In this document: positions 11,829 to 25,900 of the stretch, piece after piece | How the letters are laid out: each line of letters begins with the position of its first letter | Numbering within the stretch: position 1 is the stretch's first letter | The notes under the pieces: model-generated | The model's input: only the letters and a program-made list of their open reading frames with translations | Told to the model about the DNA's origin: nothing | The model's database searches: none | Assembly (NCBI RefSeq): GCF_003073045.1 | Contig: NC_037598.1 | Coordinates: forward strand, 25,605,822-25,669,821 | Source of the DNA: Pomacea canaliculata | Lineage: Eukaryota > Mollusca > Gastropoda > Architaenioglossa > Ampullariidae | DNA: 64,000 bases | Direction of reading: 5' to 3' | Program-made: the position numbers and the translations under genes

Positions 11829-13022
11829 ACCTTATCAAAATGGCCACCTCGGGGGATGCGTTAAGTTTTGTCAAGATGCCCAGTTGCACTCCATGAACTG
11901 CGCTACAGGATTTGGACCACTTCTAGTTGAAGTCCGGACCCTAGTTATTATAAATTTGCTTTTTTGTGCAGTGTCTGTTACCGTAGCTTCACCTGACTCA
12001 TTCAGAGGTCACACCCGTCCTTTCGCGCATGTTTATGCAAGAAATCGAGGTCAAGTGAAACATTTTATTTCATCAAAAACACATAAAATTCATAAAACTT
12101 ACATCATGAAGGCACAGAGAAAGATAAAAAGTAAATGGAATGTATTAAGATAAAACAATAAGATGCTAAAACAGTAGGAAACCAACATTCACAGAAATAA
12201 ACGGTAAAGTGCATCGAATTGTTAAGCAAATGAAAGACACTGGAAACCAAGCCAAACAGCTTGAGCGGCTTTAGCAGATGGCAAAGAATTACTAATACAA
12301 CTAAATTCAAATGGAGGAAAATCTGCCGTTTAATTTCTTCATCTTCATCTTCTTCATCATACTAAAATCAGATTAAACAGTAATATTCGGCAAAAGTCCA
12401 GTTAACACGACTAGCAAGCTAAAAATAGTGAACATGTCTAAACATTCACAACTCTCGTTACAGTTTCTAAACGACTCATTGCTATCAGGTTTTAATCGTG
12501 ACATTGAGAGTCTGTATAAAAAGAGGTTGATGCTAACAATCTGATTTCAAGGTTTACATAGCACATGCTAACAGGTTTCTGATCAGACTAAATTGCAACA
12601 TTGGTTACTTCAGTAAAACCAAGTTAAAATCAATTTCTATAATCAATGGCATATTATAATCGGGTCCCGAGTTTTCCATAAACATGATGACCAGAACAGA
12701 CGAGACAACTCTTTTCATTCTCTCATCGGGTGCGGAGCTTGTCAAATAATCTACTCACCTGTTTTGAACTACCAGATGAGTTTGTCCTTGTCACCGTCTC
12801 ATGACCAAATGATCGTCCGACATACAAGCTAGGTTTGGGTTCCTTAATCAAAAAGTCACACGGAGGAAAGATGGTTGTTTGTCGTAAATATTTGCGATCT
12901 GTAAGTTGGAGAACAAGGTCTGTAATTACTGAATTCTCTGGTTGTAAAAAAATGGTCGTCAAGGTACAGCACATCCTTGCTGCAGAAATATTTTTATCAG
13001 TTTTGACCAAGTTGTATCCGTG

Positions 13023-13886
13023 TCATTGTAGTCTCGATGTCTGTCCAGGTTGTGTCAAGCTGGTGGCACCCCTACACGAACCATTCCGTAGGGTGGCGTG
13101 TCCGCTGCAGTCGACATTCTGTGCGCATCCATCTTGCTGATGATGTTCCTTGTCGCATGCCGAGTCCCTAGGACTCTGACGAGCACTAGCTCTGGGATCT
13201 TCTGGAATCTCATCCAGGCTGCCACCGACCACAGAAGCATTCCACGTGACGTGCCTGAATGCAGGTCGCTGTGTCACGTCACTGTAGCGAGGTGCCTCTG
13301 CCTGTGCTTGCCGTGACCTTTGAACTCGTGGGGCTTGGCCTCCCTGCGCTGCCTCATCTCGCGCTGGTTGCTGCAGCAAAGGTGCGTCCTCCCTCTGGGT
13401 AGACAAATGCCCACAAAAGGCAAAGCAGCCTCTAGACGAGCGAGTGTAATACCCAGATTTCGTCTTTCGCTGCACTTAATCCATAAACTGAAGATGAGTA
13501 TCAACAACGCTATGATGGCGTAGATCATCACGTTCACCACGAAAAACCTGCGAGACAAAATATAAATAAACTAGAAAATGTTTATGCGTGTGACAGGCGA
13601 CCTCATGAGTCTTACCTGCCGAGGTAAATTTTAATGAGTGGAAATGCGATTTTCAGAATTATAAACGGTCTAAAATTTATGTTCAGCGGTTGCAAATTAA
13701 TTCTACACACTAACCCATCGACAGCTGGCTTCTGAACAATTAACCCTTTAACAGATTAACACAGAAATGACTACGATTTACTCACGGGTAGAGTGGAGAG
13801 GGTGCATGCTCCGGTACCTCTTCCTCCTCTGCCGGGGGACCGGTTGGGTTTCCGCAATCTTCCTCGTTGAAGTCGGTGAAGCTCAT
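13023..13886 (-). CDS. Single-pass membrane protein, shortened paralogue 2, possibly a pseudogene
   Basis: Paralogue of the gene at 8.06-10.06 kb. Exon 1 is 13886-13786: 33 residues starting MSFTDFNEEDCGNP, ending before gtgagt in phase 2. Exon 2 begins at 13547 after ttgtctcgcag and opens with the membrane helix (FFVVNVMIYAIIALLILIFS). The frame opened there stops at 13274, but homology to paralogue 1 (RHVTWNASVVGG, SACDKEHHQQDGCAQ, SGHATLRNG) continues in another frame to a stop at 13023. So exon 2 carries one apparent frameshift near 13440. It also lacks the charged C-terminal repeats. Either a decaying copy, a shorter protein of about 125 residues, or a sequence error. Confidence 0.5.
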
Positions 13887-14100
13887 GTTTTATGTCGGGA
13901 TTGGATTCCACAGACTTCGTCTCCTGCCTGTCTACCTCGACTGAAATGGCGGAGAAGCGCGAGAGTTAAGCGGTCACAGTCAGCTTTCTGTTCACAAAAA
14001 GCACGTGACCACCCTCAGCCGTTGACCAGCAGGTCTACAAACTGCTGCACGCAAGTCGGTGTTACAGACTTACAGGTGTTCACAGAACATCCATCCCACG
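13884..14100 (-). promoter_or_regulatory. Promoter/5' UTR of paralogue 2
   Basis: Duplicate of the 10060-10290 region, with the same CGCCATTTCAGTCGAG motif and the same CACGTG E-box (about 14004). Position directly upstream of the paralogue 2 start supports a shared promoter. Confidence 0.5.
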
Positions 14101-14924
14101 GCCCTACATACCCCGCCCTCCCCACCCGAGAAGCGCACAAGATTTTCCTGAAGTCTTTTCTCTTTTAACCTTCTGCAGTGTTAAACACACACACGCGCGC
14201 GCTCGCACCACTAACAACATCCAAACTAAAATAAGAAGACATGTAGGTCTACAAGCACACGGGGAACTGTACCATCTTCGACACGTCAAAATGAGCGAGA
14301 CACAGAACACCTTTTTCTACACTGTAAGCAGTGGCCAGAGTCACACCTGCTTTTTTGTGTCACTTTTGCACGGACGAAAGGACACCAGCAGCTACCTGTA
14401 CCTACATACAACCACCTACCTAGCCACCTACAGCCGCTGGACTTTGTATCTATTCATGTGTCAACAGTCCTGGTGCACTTGTAGATGTGGTAAGTAAATG
14501 CATCTTTCCGTAACATGGGAGAAGGGGGAATGTTACCTGAGACTGAAGAATCAGATTAAACATTTCGAACGGGAGGAGACGCATGGGTGAAACTGTCGAT
14601 GTGTCGCTTAGACTTCACTTGTGATGACATGGATGACGAGACAGATGATGCATGACATAGACTTGAGATACAAGTGTCTTACATTGACTTGTGATAGACA
14701 TGGATGACACATTACATTGACGAGACATACACAGATGAAAACATTGATGATGAATTACATGGTGACAACCGTGACACACACACAAACACACACAGATAAA
14801 TGGACAGCTGTGTGGATAAACATACAAACAGAACAGAATGTCCAAGTGAACGTGTACATGACAAAGTATACATGATTTATCTCGTCTTTTCATCCCCCTT
14901 TATTTACTTGTTCCCTACGTCAGC

Positions 14925-15110
14925 GCGGTCCCACGACGCAGCGGTGAAGCGCTTGTCACTACGGGGAGTGGACCATGGGTTCAAATCTCGCTTTGGTACC
15001 CGTGATATTTTTTTTTCTGGGTGCGACAACTGGGCTAGATTACCTAGCCTTGAGATAGCTTAGGTTGCAGTTGTTAGAAAACTTCACCGTTTGGCGAGGG
15101 AGAGGGTGCC
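14925..15110 (+). mobile_element. Second SINE type with tRNA-like head
   Basis: The plus strand has cgacgcagcggtgaagcgc (A-box-like) and, about 40 bases later, gggttcaaatctcg (a near-consensus B box). These are followed by a T-rich stretch and 'gggtgcgacaactgggctag'. The tRNA-like fold is poor in the anticodon region, so this is a SINE head and not a tRNA gene. The 3' end is uncertain and I see no clear target duplication. Confidence 0.55.
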
Positions 15111-18100
15111 GGAGTAGATGGGAAACAAGTAACAGTAGTGCTGGCTTCAGGTAGCATGACACGGTGTTTGTCCTCTTGGTATTCTGTGTTTCTAGGAGAG
15201 AGAGAGAGGCATGCCAACAACTTCTGCATTATTAATGTTATCTTGCAGCACAGTTTAATATGTCTAACGTCTCATTGTGTCTTTCTTTTCAGGAGAGCTG
15301 ATGTCGCCAATGCTGCAGAAAAATGACAGCTTTTGTGCGGCACAACTAAGAGTGGTAAGCAGCAGACATTAGGCGGGAACCTCTGGCTGTGCTTTGCAGA
15401 TAACCTGTCACCTGAACAACTACCAGTGTTACTTTGTTAGTAAGTGGACTGGATCAGGCAAGAACGAATCATGTGACCAATGATGTCACAAGACACCATG
15501 GAGGGACTCTGATTTCAACTACTCTGTCATTATTCCTGATCAGATGACGTAAGACTTCAAGAAAACCCCTACCATTGCTGATAAAACACGTCAAATTTTC
15601 ACAAAATATCTCTGTAGCAAACTTAAAGATAGAATACTTCTCATTATTAAAATGTTTGTTACAGTAATAAGTTTCATACTTTAGAAAGCTTAAGTTCAGG
15701 CTTATACTTGCTTAGAGCATGGAACTGAAAAACCCAGACCCCAGAAGTTCGTTCCATGCATGAAGTGACCGAGTGATCAACGTAGCCAGAGTTTCCTCAC
15801 ATACTCTTCTTTTGCAGCTCATTCAAAGATGTAATGTTCACTTCTTTTAATTTATTTCTCCTGTACTGCTTTTCATTATTGAGTACAGATATGACTGATA
15901 CGACTACTTGCTTTTCTTTTCCTGTTGTTTTGTTAATTCAAATGCTGATGATGCCAGAACAGGAAAGAAAACAACATACAGGGAGACATTTTATAGGGAG
16001 ACAGCAGAATAACATTGCTGACACATGTTTACAGAAATTAAGCCCATTACCAATGACATCCCAACCCTCAAATTGCTGTGGTAACCCAGAGAAGATATTG
16101 TTCCTGGGTAAACAGTGAAGCAGATAACACTTTCTGAACCTTTACTGTGAACACCATAAACAATAAACCTTGACCGCGAACACCATAAAACAATGTCATA
16201 GGTTACAGGATTTCTTCACAGCATGAAAACATAATGTAAATATCACACCTTTTGGTTGCCTAAGTTCAATGTACAACATCTTTTCCTAGAAAAAGATCTC
16301 TGGCAAATATTTTCCAAAGTAAATGCATCGTACACAACACAAACCTAAGGCTGTTTTTAAAGGAGCAAAGTGTCTTCATCAGAGGTAGAAACTCTCAATG
16401 TTGAAGGTAAAATCACCCTACCCGTTGCAAAGACTAACATTAAATAAATACAGAGAACAATGTGAAATCATTACAAACTATCACAAGCCCAAAATTTAAG
16501 CAGACGAAACTACCCATGAGATTAATTCCGATCTACATTAGTTTACTCTATCATAAAAATTGAACACAAAAATAAATGTCATTAAAAATATCTTCAAAAC
16601 ATTACAAAAACTTCTATACACTTAACTGCCACTACCCTACCTCTAACCACACCTGAAATGAAAAGCATTTCTACATGTGTCCTAGTTAAAGTTGTATTAC
16701 TGATAACCCATTCCAGATCTGAAGTTCTGTACAACTACCTTCTACATAACAGTTACAGCTCAGCTTCAGCAATATATGGCTGAGGCCCGACATCTTTTGT
16801 GTAAGCCCTATATGTTTATATGGAAGCTTCTTGCCTTTTACAGCTGTAAACATGTGTCCAATCACGACCATTGGTAGCCTGTGACTGAAGCAGACTAAAA
16901 TCATGTAGTCATTTCATTTATGATGTTTATAAAAGAAAAATAATACTACAGCATTCCACCACAGATTTGTGTGTAACCAAACATATGTCTGAAATCACTT
17001 CATTTTTCATGCAGTCACATGTGAGGTTCAGTACGCTAACTCTGCTTTCCAAAATGAGAAATTACCAAGTGCAAAATTCTGGCAATCACTCATCTTCAGC
17101 AAATCAAAGAAGAAAATTTCCACCTGAGTTAAACTGCCATGCACTATAAAAACTAAGGTTTGTCAGTTCAACAGATGTTGATGCCACAAAAGATGAAGTT
17201 AGTTGACTGAATATTTGGGTAACACAATGTATATGACCGAATGTTTACAGAAGCCATATGCAGCTTCCCGTTACCATGCTGCAGCTATCAAGACGGCAAG
17301 ATTTTACAACCATGTTAAAAATTCATGTCTCATCCTTCAAGATTATATCACATTTCAGAAAAAAGATAAGATAATATTAGAGGAATAATGGTTTTGATAC
17401 ATCAGCAGTGAACATGACATGATATTTCAGATATATGATTTCAGCAGATCAGCATGAAAAACTTATAGTCTTGAACATTTGACATTTCTCACCTAAGTTT
17501 TGGAGACAACAAAATAACAAGCATGCAGCATCAAACTTAACAATATCAAGGCATAGCTTTGCTAAAAGCAGGGAGGGTGGAGGGGCTAACGCCATATGAC
17601 TGTAAAACTGCGCTGATCGAGAAAAGTTATAATGGCCATGTGAGATTTCATCTTGTTGTTGGCCCAAAGCCTGAAGAAACTAAAATGATACATATTTGTG
17701 ATGATGACATTTTCATACCTGCAATATTAAATATATCCGAGGAATATGTTTGCTAAATTGTGGTGCTGTTGCTTCTTGTGCTAATGTACTCAACATCACT
17801 ATTACACAGAGATTACTTCCACAGACTCAGCTTCATTGATCAGCTGACAACATTTTGAATATGAATTGTGCTAATATTTGAATATATTAATATTTGCATC
17901 AATACTGTCATGTGATAAAAAAATTTCTCTAAATGCTTTTTTAACAATATAATCATATATTGAAAGTTTCCGATGACTGACTGGTTGTTTTAAAATCACT
18001 GACACACTGACTGGTTGTTTTAAAATTATTTATACACTATGAGTCAAGCATCAAGATGAGCGAAAGCTTTCAAGAGAGTACACATCACTTCATGAAATAC

Positions 18101-18600
18101 CCTGATTATCATGGAAAACATTTGTTAAAAAAAGACTTTTCTAATTTGCAAATGAGGCAGTATACACAAATTATTTTGAAAGAATTGGAAAGTTTAGATG
18201 AGAAAGATGGCATACGGAACTGTAAGTGTTAATGCTATTTTCTGCACAAATGGCCTGCAGAGACCTCTTTATTTGAAATGTTTTAATAATAATATTATCA
18301 TGTATAAGTACACTCATTGCAACTTGAGCAAACAGTGATGATATAAAAACTGAAATAATAAAACTGATATCAGAAATTTAAAATGTCAAAATATTCTGAG
18401 AAAATAATTATGACAAAGTGCCTTTCATCTTCTTACGAAATAGTTACTTCACTAACAAACTCCAAGGAGACTGTCTTGCATATGCAAATTTCAGCTCTGT
18501 AAATGTGATGATCAGTTTTCCTACAACTCCATGACTTTATGGCAGGGAGAGGATTGCATAGTATTCAAATCTCCTTAAGTCATAAAAGTACACTTTGTAA
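15111..18600. other. Long stretch without recognised genes
   Basis: AT-rich sequence with only short, unsupported open frames. I find no recognisable protein, RNA gene or terminal repeat pair. Confidence 0.35.
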
Positions 18601-18625
18601 ATTAACTGTTTGGCTAATAAATGCA

Positions 18626-19341
18626 GCTTTATTTGTATAATGAAGATACCAATGCCTTTGCATGCTACCTCTGCAGCTAAAATATTTTAGATTCATGCCC
18701 TAAGCCCTCACTACATCCACACATGCATGTGTGAGGAAATTGTGTGTCTGTACGTGCATTTCACTTTCAACAGCTCAACTAACCATTAATCGCACTGCCC
18801 TTAATGACACAAAGTGTTAAATGAATGCTACATATTTAGCTTCCTTGACTACATTTATCTATAGTCTTTGCCTCACCATTTAAAAATTCTTATCCCCATC
18901 CCTTCTTTGTTGTGCCAGATAAAACGAACGAGAACAAAAAAATTCAGTGTCTGATACAAAGACAAAGAACAAATATTTCAAACACATTCCTCTAGTCCAA
19001 GGTGTAAAAAAATATCATGAGCTCTAAAACGTTTTTGTCTCTGGAATGTAGAGTTCAATGGAGCTATGCTGTGCTCAAGCAGATGTGCACTACGAAAGTT
19101 TACTTGGCTGCAGATTTGCATCACAATTAAGGGCAACTGTCTCTTGCTCTCATCACAGAAAATTCTCAGTGGCCAGCAAATTGGTGTTGACATTGTACTT
19201 CCTTTCTGTTGGTGTACTTCCTTTTGTAAAGACACCACAGCTCTCTGTCAAGGCTAAATCAGCAGGCTTCAATACCACAGGACAACACAAGCACCTGCCT
19301 CCTTCTCATCAAATCATGGAACTTTTGGTCATCCACATAGA
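18626..19341 (-). other. Putative TRPV 3' UTR
   Basis: After the stop codon the minus strand is AT-rich with a candidate AATAAA at about 18628-18633 (plus-strand tttatt). No other coding feature is visible. Confidence 0.35.
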
Positions 19342-19932
19342 TCACTCAGATTTTTCATCTTCCCCAACACTTTTGCCCATGCTATACGTATCATGATTGG
19401 TCAAAGGTTCTAATGAAATGAACATGGATTTTGTACTTTTGTTATCTTCTTGACTGGAGTCAAGGTTGTCCACATTTAAGGTCAGAAAGGTGTTCTCAAC
19501 TGGTGGCAAGTGAGACAGTGGCGCCACCCTGTTATATGGGAATCGTAAGCGATGCACAGAACCAGGTGGAGGTGATGCTGCAGAAGATGCAGCTTGCTGT
19601 GAATGTCTCTGGTTGTGCCTCTCACCACTACCTGTGATGTGGCTTGGGACTGAAAACACTTTGCTGCTGACAGAAGTGGAAGTCTGAGATGGATCCTGTC
19701 TCTTTGCGTACCGCGGACTGATAGACCCCAACTGGTCTGCATCAGCCACAAAAGTCTGGCCCTTGCTGAGGTCAATGTCCTGCTCCCATGCCAGCTGATC
19801 CACGGTGGAAGACAGGTTGGGTATCCCAGCGTCATCAGAGACAGCTGTACCAAAGCGTTTGTGCAGCTGGAAGGTATCATTCTTGTCTCTCTTGTGTGTT
19901 CGCAGCTGCCTAATCACCTCTTTTCCCAGTTT
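19342..19932 (-). CDS. TRPV last coding exon, cytoplasmic tail
   Basis: Acceptor gtgttgtggtag precedes 19932. The exon encodes [20 protein letters not shown] and then a Ser/Gln/Asp-rich tail of about 175 residues without a recognised domain, ending in TAA at 19342. Tails of this gene family are poorly conserved. Confidence 0.8.
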   Translation of the reverse strand, partial: KLGKEVIRQLRTHKRDKNDTFQLHKRFGTAVSDDAGIPNLSSTVDQLAWEQDIDLSKGQTFVADADQLGSISPRYAKRQDPSQTSTSVSSKVFSVPSHITGSGERHNQRHSQQAASSAASPPPGSVHRLRFPYNRVAPLSHLPPVENTFLTLNVDNLDSSQEDNKSTKSMFISLEPLTNHDTYSMGKSVGEDEKSE

Positions 19933-22900
19933 CTACCACAACACAAAAGTCAACACAATGCTCAGCATGACTATCTTCTGATGTCAGAGTGATTAAAATA
20001 TCTTCTTTGTGTGTTTTGGACTAATAAATAATAAATGGAATGAAATTTCTGATGTTCTTGATAACTTCCTCACATAAGGTTTGTTTCAGAATTAAGAAAC
20101 TATCCTGCTCTTTCAAATAATTGATAACAGACCTTATTGATAACTATCTAGGCTGGTCCTCTATATCCAATTAAAGATCTCAAGACTGTATTGTGCTCTT
20201 GGCATCCTACTCTGATGAATGTGAACATTCTTACTTATATTAGAAGTAATCAGTACTTGTGCACAGGTGTGCACATGCGCATGAACACACACATATATGA
20301 TCCTCACTTTTTAAAGGATTCATAAAACTTCCTCAAATGTGAATGTACATGCATACTCACTCCATCTCTTTAGACATTCAATGTGAAGACATTCGATGTT
20401 AAGACACTGAGACAATAGATGTTAAGATATTAGATGTTAAGACATTAGATGTTAAGACATTAGATGTATTCCTTACCTTCCAGTTCAGTATTGCACCTTT
20501 AGATGTCTTAGCACGAGATTTAGGACTTGTCTTGATAACAATCAGTGCCCGGTGCTCAAAGTTCTCATCGCAGCTTTTAGCTAATTGATACTTGGGTGGT
20601 TTCTCTAGCATTCACAGAGTAGTCCTTCTGAAACTGCAGAAGCTGCTTCTTCGAAAAGCCTCTCTCCAAAACCACCACAATCTTAGCCCACTACAGCCAA
20701 GCAAAAAGAAAATCATTATAGAAAAAGGCAATAAAGTTGCATAATGCACATTTTGTGTCTTACAAACACACAGACATTTTAATACATTATAACATGAGAG
20801 TGTACTTATATGATGTGAAAGTAACTAGTGATTTTTTTTTAAAACAGCACAAGCATGAAAACCACAAAAGTACTGTTTTGTGGTGAATAGTTACACAAAA
20901 AATAATAAAAATATTATTATTTACATAACACCAACAATCTCCACCAAAAAAGCAAAAAAAAAGTGATAGGCCAATAATTATTTGGTCTTTAGGTAGTGAT
21001 GTACTTATCTTGGGGCCAACTTCATGTGAGGGTGTGCCCATCTACTTTTTAACACTTTAACTTTTCTGGTACCCAACCCAACAGCTGGGTCCACTGGGGA
21101 AAGCAAACTATACCGCATGAGTAATAAACCAGTTGTCAGCACCTCTGGGGGTCTGGTGCTCTAAGCAGTTGGCAATCTCCTTTTCCCAGGAGAGTGACTA
21201 CATTTAAATGCTATTGATGAAGATAAAGAGCACCATCAAAACACATCAGTAGCCTGCAAGCCTGTAACAACAGTTGTGATTGTCTTGCAATTAGAAAATG
21301 AATAACTGTTTTTTTTTTGGTCCCACTGATAAAGGTCAGAGCTCATTTGCCTGCCATCTTCCCCTTACCAACACCCTGCCCCGCTTCCATTAACACACAA
21401 CACCAACTCCTCAGTTTGTTTAACCTCCCTTTCAGACAAGATGTCTCTATTAGTCATCACATTTTGGCTATTTTTCCAAAAAATTATACAAAAATAACTA
21501 CGTGTCACAAAACTATAATTTTGAATTATTTTTAAAAATCGCATTTAGCAGAAATGCACCGTTTTACCTTTAGAAAACTTTTTTGTTTTTTGTTTTTTTT
21601 AAAAAGAAAATTCACATACATCAGCATACCCAAAAATGCCTTTCAGATTCATATGTCAGAAGTAGAGCTACAGTGAAGACTTGATATATAAAAATTCCAG
21701 TTATTAATACACACAAGTAAACTTTTTTTTCATCCCAGAATCAGGAAAATTACAAGATACACAGTAATTTGGCTGGTTGTGCCAACGAAACTGACAGCAG
21801 GGGGAACATTGACCAGTGAATTCTATCACATTTAGCTTTACCAGACCACTATTGTCTGTTCCTATACTGTTACTTGCTCGAGAATTAAAAAAAAATAGTA
21901 AAAGCACCATACACGTGTCATCGGTTTGATGATGCCAGTGTGCCCACAATGAGTAAAGCCCCAGTCATTGAGTGCAGCTCATCATTTTGTTTGATATCTT
22001 AAGACCCAGTCACTGAACTGAAAGAAGCTGACCAAAAAGGGTCAAGTTCATCCCAAATGAGTAAAAGAAAAAAAAACATATGCAAAAAAGTTTGCATTGC
22101 ATATGATATTCTTGACCCTCCATCCCACAGACATAAGACAGACAAAAAAGATTGTTTGATGCAAAAGTGAAAATTCTTTAAGAAAAGCTAGAATCGGGTT
22201 AAAAACCTAGGGTTCAGCCCTGCTTTTCTGATACATCGATCCTGAATGGAGGTAAATCTGACCTGTTTGCGCCACTGTTTTTCAGACTTGGAGATGACCT
22301 GCGTGTAGGTGTTGCCCATCATGGCAATCAGCATATTCAGCAGAAGGATGGGCATCAGTATCATAAATATGACAAACACCAGTTTTGTCAGCAGCACATG
22401 GCGTGACAGGCCAAATGCATCATACTGAAACAGGCACCATCAGGAAGGATTTAGTTTATATGCCTTTTCCTATCTTGAGCTGCGTGCTTTGCAAGTTTCA
22501 ATGAGCATATGTCAAAGCTGCAATGACAGTTTGTTCTTCTCCATAAAAGTTTTTTCTCATATCATTAATTGCCGTGGATTAAGTTTCTGAGATAAAAAAA
22601 ATTCCATCCTTCTTAAAATTTTAAATTTTTTAGATTTATTTAAATTACTGATTATTAGAAATATTATTGTATATTTCTTGCTGTTAATATGTGTCTTGCA
22701 TTGTACACCAGTCAGATAATTGGTTATGCATATGGCTTGAAAGAAAGGACAGCATGAATGCAGTGTACAAATATACAAAACAAAACAGAAGAATGTGCCT
22801 GACCTTGAACTCTCCAAGTGTCATCTGAAAGAGAGTCAGGATGGTTTCAGGAAATGTTTCAAACTTTTTAGCGCCTTTGTCGTCATCATCAGTCACATCA

Positions 22901-25900
22901 CGAAACAGAAAGTAAAACCCTGGCACAGAAATGCACAAACAGAGTCTTTCACGTATATCATAGATTTATGTACATCAGAACATTACAAGTATATTAAAAA
23001 TTCAACAATTTTTCAACAGAAATTATTTTTGTAAAAGCAACACCTGGATAATAATTCTGGGATAAAAGTGATGCTGTTCTGTAATCGAAGCAGAAATTTC
23101 AAGTTTTTTTGATCATAATGCTTATCATTGATTTTCATGGAGATTTGATCAAATATTTCTAATTTAAATTACAAACTAATCTTAAATATGTAACTATTAG
23201 GTATTTATCAACAGTTGATGGGCTGAGATGGAGAGGCAAGGTAGTTTTGTCAAATTTCCACCTGGACATTGCTTTAACATTAGAAACACAATATTTCATA
23301 ATCATAAAATATATCAGCCTCTCTTTTTTAATTAATGTAATTTATATTTGGTTTAGTTTTGGTTATTTAGAGATTATTTTAAGAACAGTGAAGAATGCTA
23401 TATAAGAGAAGGAGAATAAATATCAAGAAAGATGCTTTTTGTGCAGCCGCATACCTTGTGTAAATCCTATCAGGAAAATCAAATAAATGATGCCAAACCG
23501 TATAAGATCTCCTCTTAACATCTTATAGATCATTGTGACAAATGGTCCAGTAAGCTGGACTCCCCTGAAACAAATCACACAAACTTTCAAAAATTGTCTA
23601 ATTTACATAAACACACTTTTGAAGTGTTTATTTTTTATCTTATTCAACATATTTCTATATTTTATATTGAAGATAAGTAATTTTGGTTATTGATTCAAAA
23701 GTTAGTCAATTTAGAAAGCAATATATTTTGTTTTAAATAGCAAAATGAAGAAATAGAAGAAAAAAAAAACCCTGCTAAAAAAAATATATAAATAGACCTT
23801 TCTTTCTTCAAGCAAGCATATTTGAGAATTCTCTCTATTTTAACAAAATTGATTTTTTTTTTCTGTTCGTGCTGAAATTTTTAACATGTCAGAGTCAGAT
23901 AATGTTTGATTATCAGCTTTGGTTTAATGCTTTGACACGATGAAGTTAGCAATGATGTGAACCATGATAGTCATGAAGTCATCCACAAAATTTGAATTGA
24001 AAATTAAAAAATAATTCTCCTATTCCACAGAAAATAGGAAACATTATATGGGTAAACAGCTCTGCATAAGGACTACTGAGTATTGCCCAGCCTCCGGATG
24101 ATACTGTAAATGCCAAAAATGTTTTGCATCTATTTTCATAGAAGTATTGATAAATATATCACAAAGCTGAATAGAAGAGGATAATATTCAGGACCTGAAT
24201 TTTTTACACATGTACACAATTACAGTCAGGAAAACCTGTGCACAATCTGAACAATTTCAAATTTTAATTAAAAAATGTGTTAACAATTAAATGCTATGAA
24301 ATTAAGAATAAGAAAATCATGTATGATTTATATAATAATCTATACAGCAAGCAAATATGATCTTTGAAGCTGTCTTATCTGACACATTTGGAGGCTAGCC
24401 TAAATGATTAAAAAGAACACTACATGTGATATGGCAGTAAAATACTCAACAATATTAACTCACATTGACCACAGCATACCTGGCAAAAAAGAGTAAAAAG
24501 AACCAGGAACATGGGGCTGCAATAATAAGGAGTATATCCTCTACTTCGTAGAGCTGGAGAAAGCGGAATGGTATGCAGGCCAGTATTAGCAAGCATGAAA
24601 CCAAGTTGACAGTGTGCGCTGGGGCATGAGACTGTATAAGAAAGAAATCATCAAACTTTTAGAAACTAATGGTCATAAAAACAATAACTTCTCTCTTTGA
24701 TAATACCACTTTAAGAGGTACACTTGACATTATGCAGTGACAGCCCTAAACTATTCAATTAATCTTTAATTACAATAACGTAATCCGAATAGATTTTATT
24801 ATTCACATGCAATTTTTAGGTAAACCATTAAGCAATGCTAGAAAGCTTACCTGTATTAAAAGGGTTGACCAATTTATAACAAAAACACAGCATCCTAACT
24901 TTTGCAATAACATCTAGTGGAAATCTATATACCCCACCAAGTATACCATTAAACTAGGAAATGAAATACTACTTCAACATTTCCTTTATTAAACTTGAAA
25001 AGAAATAGTTCACATATTTTACCTTTAAAAAAAATGAAGATTTGGGTTTTCTTTATGTTAACAGACAAATGCCACTTGGTACAATATGCCAACAAAATAC
25101 TGATTGCTTGCTGTAAATGTTTTCCATTATCAGAACATAATACAGTGTCATCAGCATACAAAAGTTGGAACATCTGATAGTTTTCTGCATCATCATTAGC
25201 CATTCTAATAAAAGAAGCATCACTCAGTACATATTGCATATCATTAATGTTTTCTAGCAAATGGGACTTTGAATCATTTGAAAACAAAGCAAAAAGCAAA
25301 GGTAAAAGATCTTCCTCGTGCCATGCCATACATGAATTTGTAAAGTACCCGAGGCAACATTTGCATGCCCTAAAGCCAGAGTTTGCATTGGCATACATAA
25401 TTTTCACTGTTTGGAGAAAATATCTATTAACATCTACTTTAAGCAATTTTTCCTATATTAAAAAAAATCTTTTAATTTTATCAAATGCTGTTTCATAATC
25501 AATAAATGCACAATAACAAAGCTTCTTTTTAAGATACAAAGGTATGATGTGGCAACATCAAACAAACAAAGAGAGAAGTCAGCATGTGAAAAGAAAAATA
25601 GATATTAGTCTATTAGCCTGCACACATGCTAAATGTAGATACCATTAACTCTTCCTATACAGTCTGCACCTGAAGTGCAAAAATTTTCATAGATATAGCT
25701 CTATTGCATCAATACAACTTTACCGAATGAGTTAATAATCAAAGTACTACAGGACACGGTCAGCAGAAAATGTCTACTTTTCTTTGTACTTACGCAATTC
25801 TTCAGAAAGCTCCAAAAGCCCCGTGAACTAATTTCAATGATTTCCATGGCGATCGTAGCAGTACAGCTGAGGCAAACAATTACCTCACAAAAATATCGAA

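Larger units (their letters stand above)
11829..14110 (-). repeat. Segmental duplication, copy 2
   Basis: Matches 6246-10330 over the 3' flank (11829-12690) and over the exons and promoter (about 13.0-14.1 kb), in the same orientation. It lacks the long repetitive C-terminal coding block and the 7.4-8.0 kb segment of copy 1. Confidence 0.8.

Noticed and set aside
14925-15000. tRNA gene
   Set aside because: A and B boxes are good but the acceptor stem does not pair and the sequence continues into a SINE body.
17559-17756. 65-codon plus-strand frame
   Set aside because: No motif, no splice context and no similarity I recognise.
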